A stretch of 64,000 nt of DNA from Robinsoniella peoriensis. Lineage in GTDB: Bacteria > Bacillota > Clostridia > Lachnospirales > Lachnospiraceae. Location: NCBI RefSeq assembly GCF_042680125.1, contig NZ_JBHTNY010000031.1; one strand, written 5' to 3'. Of this stretch, positions 52,563 to 59,453 are shown piece after piece; position 1 is the first letter of the stretch, and each line of letters starts with the position of its first letter. The notes under the pieces were generated by a model. That model worked only from the letters and a program-made list of their open reading frames with translations. It had not been told where the DNA came from and searched no databases. The position numbers were made by a program, and so were the translations under genes.

Positions 52563-53396
52563 ATGAAAAAAGAGACGAAAAATAAAATTATCTTATTAAT
52601 AATCGGAGCAATCGTATTTGTTATTTTTATATTTCCACTGTACTGGATGCTGGTTACCGCATTAAAATCGCAGGTAGAAATCTTCCAGATACCGACGCCT
52701 CTCTGGCCGAAAGAGCTGACATTCGAAGCATTCCAAAAGCAGTTATCCGCTTCCAGTGATACGCTCAGAGGGTTCAAAAACAGTGCAATAATCGGATTTG
52801 GGGCAATGGCAATTTCCACCATACTGGCAATTCCGGCAGCATACGGACTGGCGCGGTTTAAGTTCAGAGGCAAGAAGATTATAATCCTTCTTTTCTTAAT
52901 TACACAGATGCTTCCTTCCACGTTAGTATTAACATCCCTGTACATCATGTTCTCAGGCGCAAAACTTTTAAATACATACATGGCGCCGATACTGGCAGAT
53001 GCAACACTTGGTATTCCATTTTCCGTTATTATCCTAAGAACCTATTTCCTCTCCATACCGAAAGAGCTGGATGAGGCAGCAAAAATAGATGGTTGCGGAC
53101 ATCTTACTGCATTTGTAAAAATCATGCTTCCTATTGCAAAACCGGGCGTAGTGGTAGCAGCCGTATTTTCCTTTGTATATGCATGGGGGGATCTGATCTA
53201 TGGAATTACATTTATTACCGATCCAAATAAGCGTCCGATTACATCCAGTATTTACAATTATGTGCAGCAGTACCAGACCCTGTGGAACTCCACCATGGCA
53301 TTTGGTATCATAGCAATTTTCCCGGTTATTTTAATTTTTATCTTTATGCAGAAATATATTGTCAGCGGACTTACAAATGGTGCTGTTAAGGCTTAG
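52563..53396 (+). CDS. ABC transporter permease (MalG type)
   Basis: This 277-residue membrane protein starts NKIILLIIGAIVFVIFIFPL. The EAA loop is IPKELDEAAKIDGCGHLTAF near 165, then VKIMLPIAKPGVVV. It has the typical end FMQKYIVSGLTNGAVKA. It is the last gene of the transporter block. Three tandem 16-bp repeats begin directly after its stop, and the GH127 gene follows 160 bases later. Confidence 0.92.
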   Translation: MKKETKNKIILLIIGAIVFVIFIFPLYWMLVTALKSQVEIFQIPTPLWPKELTFEAFQKQLSASSDTLRGFKNSAIIGFGAMAISTILAIPAAYGLARFKFRGKKIIILLFLITQMLPSTLVLTSLYIMFSGAKLLNTYMAPILADATLGIPFSVIILRTYFLSIPKELDEAAKIDGCGHLTAFVKIMLPIAKPGVVVAAVFSFVYAWGDLIYGITFITDPNKRPITSSIYNYVQQYQTLWNSTMAFGIIAIFPVILIFIFMQKYIVSGLTNGAVKA

Positions 53397-53444
53397 AAAA
53401 TACACGAATAACAAAATACATGAATAACAAAATACACAAATAAC
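53397..53444. repeat. Three tandem 16-bp repeats after the permease stop codon
   Basis: AAAATACACGAATAAC (53397-53412), AAAATACATGAATAAC (53413-53428) and AAAATACACAAATAAC (53429-53444). This is a small variable-number candidate locus. Confidence 0.85.
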
Positions 53445-53484
53445 AAGTTACTGATGTTGATAGAAAATTTGATGCAGAAAGGAA

Positions 53485-53542
53485 GCCACGGTAGTTCTTT
53501 CAACCTGTTTTATAGTGGCTGTATTGCAGGAGCACTGCAGTA
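53485..53542 (+). promoter_or_regulatory. Two-hairpin leader before the GH127 gene
   Basis: GCCAC (53485-53489) pairs with GTGGC (53515-53519). Three bases on, TATTGCAG (53522-53529) pairs with CTGCAGTA (53535-53542). The words GAAAGGAAGCCAC and GTGGCTGTATTGCAGG recur almost unchanged before the GH20 gene at 59350-59423. Function is unknown. It may be a shared RNA element. Confidence 0.55.
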
Positions 53543-53558
53543 TATTATGGGAAAATGA

Positions 53559-55499
53559 ATGAAACTAAAATCATTGGATTTAAAGAATATTAAAATAAGT
53601 GATGAATTCTGGTCCAGACACGTGGACCTGGTGAGAAATGTAATAATCCCTTATCAGTGGGAGATCATGAATGACCGGGTGGCGGATGCCGAGTCCAGCC
53701 ACTGCCTGGAGAATTTCAAAATAGCAGCAGGGAAAAACAGCGGAGACTTTTACGGCGCGGTATTTCAGGATACGGATATTGCAAAATGGCTGGAAGCAGT
53801 AGGATTTTCACTGGCAGGCAATCCAGATGAAAAACTGGAAGCAACTGCAGACGAAGTGATAGATTTGATAGCAGATGCACAGTGTGAAGATGGTTATATC
53901 AATACTTATTTTACGATAAAAGAGCCGGACAAACGCTGGAGCAACCTCTGTGAAGGACACGAACTGTATACAGCGGGCCATTTGATGGAGGCGGCTGCAG
54001 CTTATTATGAAGGAACGGGAAAGAGGAAGTTTCTGGATTGTATGTGCAAATTTGCAGATTTGATCTGTGAGACATTTGGGGAAGAAGAGGGTAAAATCCA
54101 TGGGTATCCCGGACATCAGGAAGTGGAAATTGGTCTGATTAAACTGTTTCGTATTACAAAGGAACGCAGATATCTGGATATGGCTAAGTATTTTATCGAT
54201 ATCAGAGGCGTGGGTGAGAACTATTTTCTAAAAGAAATGAAAAAGGACGGACATAAACGGATTTTTCCGGAATTTGCAGATTATGATACAAAGTATTCCC
54301 AGTCCCATATTCCGGTGCGTGACCAGAAAACAGCAGAAGGGCATGCCGTTCGTGCCGTATACATGTACTGTGCAATGGCTGATCTGGCTTATGAGTATCA
54401 GGATGATTCACTGATGGAAGCCTGTGAGACCCTGTGGAACAATATGGTGAGTAAGCGTATGTACATTACGGGAGGTATTGGCTCATCGGGAATCCTGGAG
54501 CGCTTTACGACAGATTATGACCTGCCGAATGAATACAATTATTCTGAGAGCTGCGCATCTATTGGCCTTGCACTCTTTGGGCTGCGTATGAACCAGATCA
54601 CCAGAGACGGCAAGTATATGGAGGAAGTGGAACGCGCCCTTTATAATACCATATTGGCGGGGATCGCCCTGGATGGCCGCAGTTTCTTTTACGTAAACCC
54701 GTTAGAAGTCTGGCCGGATGCTTGTATGCCCAGAACTTCCAAGGAACATGTAAAGCCGGTAAGGCAGAAATGGTTTGGAGTAGCATGCTGCCCGCCGAAT
54801 ATCGCCCGGACACTGGCATCCCTGGGACAGTATATCTACAGCACACAGGGGGATACGGTATGGGTGAACCTGTTTGTCACAAGTGAGGTTAGGCAGAAAC
54901 TGGAGTCTGGCTGTATACAGATGAAACAGGAAACCAGATTCCCAAATGAAGGCAAGACGACTATCCACATAGAAAACCAGGAAAATGTAAAGGTTTCTCT
55001 GGCAGTCCGCATTCCGGAATACGCAAAAGATGCCGTTTTCTATAGTGGCAGCGAAAAGATCATGCCGGATAAAACAGAAAAGGGATATGCATTTTTCACA
55101 GTAGACAGAAAAGAGATGGAACTTACAATGAAATTCTCCATGGAGCCGCGGCTTCTCCATGCAAATCCACTTGTAAAAGCGGATACCGGAAAAGTTGCAG
55201 TCATGAAAGGACCTTGCGTGTACTGTCTGGAGGAAACAGACAATGAAAATAATCTGCCAGGCCTGTTCCTGGATTCCGGCATAGCACTTAAGGAACACTT
55301 TGAACCGGATCTCCTGGGAGGAGTAACCGTAATAAGAGCACAGGGCAAAAGGCTTGTATCAGATGAGTGGAAAGAGGGAGAGCTGTATAAGGAATGTGCG
55401 CCAAAGATGGAAGACGCAGCATTGACTTTTGTACCGTATGCATACTGGGGAAACCGGATTACCGGAGAAATGTTAGTCTGGGTGAGAGAGATTTTATAA
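53559..55499 (+). CDS. hypBA1: GH127 beta-L-arabinofuranosidase
   Basis: This 646-residue cytoplasmic enzyme (no signal peptide) cleaves beta-1,2-linked L-arabinofuranose from imported beta-arabinosides. The (alpha/alpha)6 core has DFYGAVFQDTDIAKWLEAVG near 65, QCEDGYINTYFTIKEPDKRW near 110 and EGHAVRAVYMYCAMADLAYE near 262. The zinc-cysteine active site is complete: Glu330 and Cys332 in NYNYSESCAS, and Cys410-Cys411 in VACCPPNIARTL. These match the catalytic Glu and Cys3Glu zinc site of B. longum HypBA1, and the length is nearly equal. GGGA is the only ribosome-site-like sequence before the ATG. It is the intracellular partner of the GH121-like enzyme. Confidence 0.93.
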   Translation: MKLKSLDLKNIKISDEFWSRHVDLVRNVIIPYQWEIMNDRVADAESSHCLENFKIAAGKNSGDFYGAVFQDTDIAKWLEAVGFSLAGNPDEKLEATADEVIDLIADAQCEDGYINTYFTIKEPDKRWSNLCEGHELYTAGHLMEAAAAYYEGTGKRKFLDCMCKFADLICETFGEEEGKIHGYPGHQEVEIGLIKLFRITKERRYLDMAKYFIDIRGVGENYFLKEMKKDGHKRIFPEFADYDTKYSQSHIPVRDQKTAEGHAVRAVYMYCAMADLAYEYQDDSLMEACETLWNNMVSKRMYITGGIGSSGILERFTTDYDLPNEYNYSESCASIGLALFGLRMNQITRDGKYMEEVERALYNTILAGIALDGRSFFYVNPLEVWPDACMPRTSKEHVKPVRQKWFGVACCPPNIARTLASLGQYIYSTQGDTVWVNLFVTSEVRQKLESGCIQMKQETRFPNEGKTTIHIENQENVKVSLAVRIPEYAKDAVFYSGSEKIMPDKTEKGYAFFTVDRKEMELTMKFSMEPRLLHANPLVKADTGKVAVMKGPCVYCLEETDNENNLPGLFLDSGIALKEHFEPDLLGGVTVIRAQGKRLVSDEWKEGELYKECAPKMEDAALTFVPYAYWGNRITGEMLVWVREIL

Positions 55500-55523
55500 T
55501 TATATACGAAAGTATTAGACATT

Positions 55524-55551
55524 GAGCTGAGACAAATATTTGACTCAGCTC
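55524..55551 (+). terminator. Terminator after the GH127 gene
   Basis: GAGCTGAG at 55524-55531 pairs with CTCAGCTC at 55544-55551 around an AT palindrome. CTTTC follows. Just beyond, AAACACGCTCTA (near 55581-55592) repeats half of the palindrome seen at 51574 and 59377. Confidence 0.75.
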
Positions 55552-55625
55552 TTTCAAAATGCGCTTCGAAAGCAATTTTCAAACACGCTCTACAGCAGAC
55601 AATTTCAATACAGATTTATTTGGAA

Positions 55626-56072
55626 TTACCACTGGCAGGAAGCGTTGTTCTCACGCTTGTTAGCGTCCATCTTCGTCTGGTGTACGGTTCCCCATGGATG
55701 CCTGGGAGGTGCATAAACGGATGAAAGCTTTAAAGGACATCTTTCGGGATTCATAATATTGTGCCAGGTTCCGGCAGGAATAAATACAGCATCTCCGGGG
55801 CACATTTCATTTTGAAATTCCGGCCGGCCTTTGCAGGAACCCATCATTACAATGGCTTTCCCATGTTCGACTCTTATAATCTGATCCGTATCAGGATGCA
55901 TTTCCCAGCCAATATCCTCACATGGAGGAATACACATTAATGTCATTTGTACATGGCATCCCGTCCACACTGCGGTACGGAAGTTTTTATTTTGCTCTGC
56001 CATTTCCTCAACTCTCAATATACAGGGGTTAGGACCATAATCGGTCTGCCTCATACAGCAATTATTATTCAT
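55626..56072 (-). CDS. Cupin-domain protein
   Basis: This 148-residue protein starts at the ATG at 56072 behind GGAG. An earlier TTG overlaps that site. A single cupin_2 barrel covers residues 35-125. The metal motif is EMHPDTDQIIRVEHGKAIVM (His, Asp/Gln, His pattern), and the second motif is PGDAVFIPAGTWHNIMN. The N-terminus has a Cys-Cys pair (NNNCCMRQTD) and NPCIL. Such proteins bind a divalent metal and may be mannose-isomerase-like or sensor proteins. It is monocistronic, convergent with GH127 and divergent from the next genes. Function is unknown. Confidence 0.82.
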   Translation of the reverse strand: MNNNCCMRQTDYGPNPCILRVEEMAEQNKNFRTAVWTGCHVQMTLMCIPPCEDIGWEMHPDTDQIIRVEHGKAIVMMGSCKGRPEFQNEMCPGDAVFIPAGTWHNIMNPERCPLKLSSVYAPPRHPWGTVHQTKMDANKRENNASCQW

Positions 56073-56201
56073 AAGAAGATTCTCCAATCAGGTTTCTATA
56101 TTAAAATATGTAATTTCATTGTGAATGTGAATCTATGTTAGAATTGCAGGAAAACTGGTTACATAAACTGGCTACAAAACTGGTTTTTAGTGGGAAAAGA
56201 A

Positions 56202-56230
56202 TTGCAATTCAGATTAAAATAAAATATAAT
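56202..56230 (+). promoter_or_regulatory. Promoter upstream of the small membrane protein and secDF
   Basis: TTGCAA (56202-56207), a 17-base spacer and TATAAT (56225-56230). Confidence 0.7.
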
Positions 56231-56312
56231 AAGCCTATATGCTTTGAGCGAGATTAAATTGCTTTCCGGCAGCTGCACGCTGCGATTTGCGGATTATGAA
56301 GGAGGGAGCCCC

Positions 56313-56744
56313 ATGAAAAAGAATATCATCATGTTTATTTTTACACTCTTTTTTCTTGGACTCCTTTTTTACGTGAAGGCAGAAGCCCATCTTGTAACCG
56401 GCGCAGGAACCAGTGCGACTGCTGACGCCAGTGGATCCGGTTACACTTATGGCCAGCCCCGCATTTTTGCGAAGCTTACACCGGCAGATGCTCCGGCTGG
56501 AATCCAGGAAAAAGTACTGACACAGGGAATTACGAATTTTGTGGAAGAACGGAATAACCAAAGGCAGTTTAACGGAAGCGTACTGGCGGTTTTATTGTAT
56601 ATTGCAACAAATGTCTTATTGGGCAGCGCACGGAGCAGTTTGTTCTGGATACTGTCTATTTGTCTTACATTTTCATGTATTCTGATCAGTCAGGTTCATA
56701 TCTTACACCAATCCGATGGAAAGAAACGTACTGTTATCTTTTAG
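56313..56744 (+). CDS. Small membrane protein upstream of secDF
   Basis: This 143-residue protein starts at the ATG at 56313 behind GAAGGAGGG. Three hydrophobic segments are visible: residues 3-22 (IIMFIFTLFFLGLLFYV, possibly a signal anchor), about 88-105 (GSVLAVLLYIATNVLLG) and about 110-133 (LFWILSICLTFSCILISQVH). A polar external domain lies between the first two (Gly/Thr/Ala-rich, then IFAKLTPADAPAGIQEKVLT). I do not recognise it. Being 62 bases ahead of secDF, it may be co-expressed with the translocon. Confidence 0.7.
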   Translation: MKKNIIMFIFTLFFLGLLFYVKAEAHLVTGAGTSATADASGSGYTYGQPRIFAKLTPADAPAGIQEKVLTQGITNFVEERNNQRQFNGSVLAVLLYIATNVLLGSARSSLFWILSICLTFSCILISQVHILHQSDGKKRTVIF

Positions 56745-56806
56745 TATTTCATTAAAAATTTAAGAAGTGAAATTCACAAAAAGAAGATAATCAGGAGGAT
56801 CGTACT

Positions 56807-59008
56807 TTGAAAAATAAAAAAAATCATATTTGGTTTGCGTTAGCCCTTATCGCAGCCTTTCTTTTACTTACTATTTTTGGAGCAGGCAAGGAAGTAAAAG
56901 GGATTCAGGACATGCGTTTTGGAATTGACATCCGGGGCGGTGTTGAGGCAGTATTTGAACCGGTTGGAGTTACCGGTGTTCCCACAGAAAAGCAGATGGA
57001 ATCGGCACGTAATGTTATTGAAAGCAGATTGGATGCAGAAAATATTACGGACCGTGAAGTTACGGTGGATAAAAGTGAAGGTCATATTATCGTGCGTTTC
57101 CCATGGAAATCCGATGAAAAAGACTTTAATCCAGAATCTGCAATCTCTGAATTGGGCGAAACAGCGAAGCTTACCTTCCGGGATCCTGACGGCAATGTAC
57201 TTGTAGAAGGAGAAAATGTGTCAGACAGCTCCGTAACAAGGGATCAGGAAACAGGAGAATATGTAGTAGAACTGCAGTTTGATAAGACTGGAGCGGAGGC
57301 ATTTGCCAAGGCAACTCAGGAGCTGGTGGGCAAACAGATGGGCATCTATATGGATGAACAGATGATCTCTAATCCTAAGGTACAGCAGGCAATTACTGGT
57401 GGTAAAGCAATTATTAACGGTATGGCGAACAGCGATGAAGCAAAGTCATTATCCGATAAAATAAATTCAGGTGCACTTCCATTCTCCATGAAGACAAGTA
57501 ATTACAATACCATCAGTCCCTCACTTGGAAGTCAGGCACTGAAGGCAATGGTAACAGCTTCTATAGTAGCACTGTTATTAGTTATCATATTTATGATCAG
57601 TATTTACAGACTGCCCGGATTCATCAGCTGTCTGACCCTTATATTCCAGATGTGCCTGCAGATACTGGCACTTTCATTTCCGCAGTATACGCTGACCCTG
57701 CCTGGTATCGCCGGCCTGATCCTTTCTGTTGGTATGGCTGTGGATGCCAACATTATCATCAGTGAACGAATTGGTGAGGAATTGAGAGACGGTTCAAGTA
57801 TCCGCGCGGCTGTTAAAAAAGGTTATCAAAACGCATTCTCGTCGGTATTGGACGGCAATCTGACTACAGCTGCAGTGGCATTAATCTTAATGATGTTTGG
57901 TTCCGGTACAATGCTGAGTTTTGGATATACGTTGTTTACAGGTGTGATCATCAACCTGGCAGCAGGTGTGTGGATGTCCAGATTTATGCTGGAATCTGTA
58001 ATACGCTACGATATATTTGATAAAGTAAAATTGTTCCGTAAGAAAAAAGACCGTAAAATGATCCGTTTTGCAGCAAAGCGAAAATGGGTATTTATATTCA
58101 CAGCATGTGTATTGATTATTGGAGCTGTGATCACAGGAGTAAATGGAGTAAAACTGGATACACAGTTTACCGGAGGCGTTATATTGAAATATACATATTC
58201 CGGTGAAACAGATACAGAAAAGATTGGCAATGCGGTAAACGCTGTTTTGAACAGGCCTGTAAGCGTACAGACCTCCCAGGACTCCGCTACGGGTGACAAA
58301 AAGTTAGTGCTGACCCTTGCAGGAAATGAAGGTATCAATCCGGATGATCAGAAGAAAGTCACAGAAGAAATTAACAAACTTGGCGATACATCCTATGAAT
58401 TATCGGAAACCTTTGCTGTAGAGCCTTATATCGGGGCAAAAGCGTTAAATAATTCAGTAATTGCAATTGTATTATCCGCATTGTTTATTATTGCTTATAT
58501 ATGGGTGCGTTTCAAATCCCTGTCCGGGTTATCGGCTGGTGTATCTGCAGTAATTGCACTTATACATGATGTCATTCTGGTATTCTTCGTGTTTGGAGTA
58601 TTTAAGATCCCGGTAAATGATGCCTTCGTGGCGGTTACCCTGACCATTATCGGGTATTCCATTAACGACACCATTGTACTCTATGACAGAATCCGGGAAA
58701 ATATCCGGAATAAGGCGGGCAGCAAAAAAGAAACTTTGTGTGAACTGGTAGACCGAAGCATAACTGAGACTATCGGACGTTCGGTAAAGACAGCATGCAC
58801 AACCGCTATCTGTGTTGCAATCGTTCTTATATTTGCCCTGATTTACCATATAGAATCTATCCGTGTGTTCTCATTGCCATTGCTGGTAGGTATCATCAGC
58901 GGATGTTATTCTTCTGTATGCATTGCAGGACCACTTTGGGTAACCTGGAAAGAGTTCCGTGCAAAGAAGAGTGATAAGATCGAAACGAGCAAGGGAAAAA
59001 AGAAATAA
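56807..59008 (+). CDS. secDF: Fused protein translocase subunit SecDF
   Basis: This 733-residue membrane protein uses the proton gradient to assist SecYEG-mediated secretion. The SecD half (1-405) has TM1, the P1 region with MRFGIDIRGGVEAVFEPVGV, the RND helices and AGLILSVGMAVDANIIISER. The SecF half (415-733) has VNGVKLDTQFTGGVILKYTY and VTLTIIGYSINDTIVLYDRI with late RSVKTACTTAICVAIVLIF. Twelve transmembrane segments are expected. TTG start with AGGAGG 8 bases before. The fused form is usual in Bacillota. It is valuable next to genes for very large secreted proteins. Confidence 0.96.
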   Translation: MKNKKNHIWFALALIAAFLLLTIFGAGKEVKGIQDMRFGIDIRGGVEAVFEPVGVTGVPTEKQMESARNVIESRLDAENITDREVTVDKSEGHIIVRFPWKSDEKDFNPESAISELGETAKLTFRDPDGNVLVEGENVSDSSVTRDQETGEYVVELQFDKTGAEAFAKATQELVGKQMGIYMDEQMISNPKVQQAITGGKAIINGMANSDEAKSLSDKINSGALPFSMKTSNYNTISPSLGSQALKAMVTASIVALLLVIIFMISIYRLPGFISCLTLIFQMCLQILALSFPQYTLTLPGIAGLILSVGMAVDANIIISERIGEELRDGSSIRAAVKKGYQNAFSSVLDGNLTTAAVALILMMFGSGTMLSFGYTLFTGVIINLAAGVWMSRFMLESVIRYDIFDKVKLFRKKKDRKMIRFAAKRKWVFIFTACVLIIGAVITGVNGVKLDTQFTGGVILKYTYSGETDTEKIGNAVNAVLNRPVSVQTSQDSATGDKKLVLTLAGNEGINPDDQKKVTEEINKLGDTSYELSETFAVEPYIGAKALNNSVIAIVLSALFIIAYIWVRFKSLSGLSAGVSAVIALIHDVILVFFVFGVFKIPVNDAFVAVTLTIIGYSINDTIVLYDRIRENIRNKAGSKKETLCELVDRSITETIGRSVKTACTTAICVAIVLIFALIYHIESIRVFSLPLLVGIISGCYSSVCIAGPLWVTWKEFRAKKSDKIETSKGKKK

Positions 59009-59038
59009 AAATCAGATGAGAAAAATTCAAGAATCTAA

Positions 59039-59067
59039 TTGACATTAATTAGAATAATCGGTATAAT
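59039..59067 (+). promoter_or_regulatory. Consensus promoter of the antitermination leader
   Basis: TTGACA (59039-59044), an exact 17-base spacer and TATAAT (59062-59067), the strongest-looking promoter in the right half. The RAT begins about 20 bases after the predicted start point. Confidence 0.88.
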
Positions 59068-59094
59068 AAATCCAAATAAACTGAATTTACCGAT

Positions 59095-59164
59095 GGGTTG
59101 TTACTGTTAAGCAGGCAAAACCAATTTTAGGAAGAAAATATTCTTCTTAAAATTGGTTTTTTTT
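59095..59164 (+). promoter_or_regulatory. LicT/BglG-type ribonucleic antiterminator (RAT) with overlapping terminator
   Basis: 59095-59122 reads GGGTTGTTACTG, then TTAA, then GCAGGCAAAACC. This is the RAT signature bound by BglG/LicT/SacY antiterminators, with one base fewer in the apical loop than the usual 29-mer. AAAACC at its 3' end is also the start of a terminator stem (59117-59157, AAAACCAATTTTA with TAAAATTGGTTTT) ending in a long T run. The two folds exclude each other, so the downstream gene would be read only when a PTS-controlled antiterminator is active. The cognate regulator gene is not in the window. From 59165 to 59345 nothing else is recognised. Confidence 0.88.
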
Positions 59165-59354
59165 GTTTTTATAAGACTAATGAGGTATGTTCTTATGCAG
59201 GCGAAAATTCAGAAATAATTATGGTAAAGGGGTGAGGAGCGGTAGCAGGAAGGCATCTGAATGATTCTCAGCATTGGCAGAATGCAAGAGCATAATTTAA
59301 ATATAACAATGATTCAAGGGGGATCAGGCTGAAAGAAATTAAAAAAAGAAAGGA

Positions 59355-59437
59355 GCCACAACAGAATTCTTTTAGCTTAGAGCGTGTTAAACACACTCTA
59401 GTATATCGTGGCGGTATTGCGGGGCTTTCCTGCAATA
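59355..59437 (+). promoter_or_regulatory. Two-hairpin leader before the GH20 gene, with inserted palindrome
   Basis: GCCAC (59355-59359) pairs with GTGGC (59408-59412), then TATTGCGGG (59415-59423) pairs with CCTGCAATA (59429-59437). It is the same arrangement and words as at 53485-53542. The first loop additionally holds TAGAGCGTGTT and AACACACTCTA (near 59378-59401), kin to the palindrome at 51574. The ribosome site AAAAGG follows the second hairpin directly. Confidence 0.55.
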
Positions 59438-59453
59438 TGCAAAAGGTATCAGG

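Noticed and set aside
53397..53444. CRISPR-like repeats
   Set aside because: The 16-bp units are directly tandem without spacers and there are only three. No cas genes were seen.
59165..59345. Remnant of an antiterminator or PTS gene downstream of the RAT
   Set aside because: The longest frame starting near 59262 has 23 codons with no match to such proteins. No remnant can be recognised.
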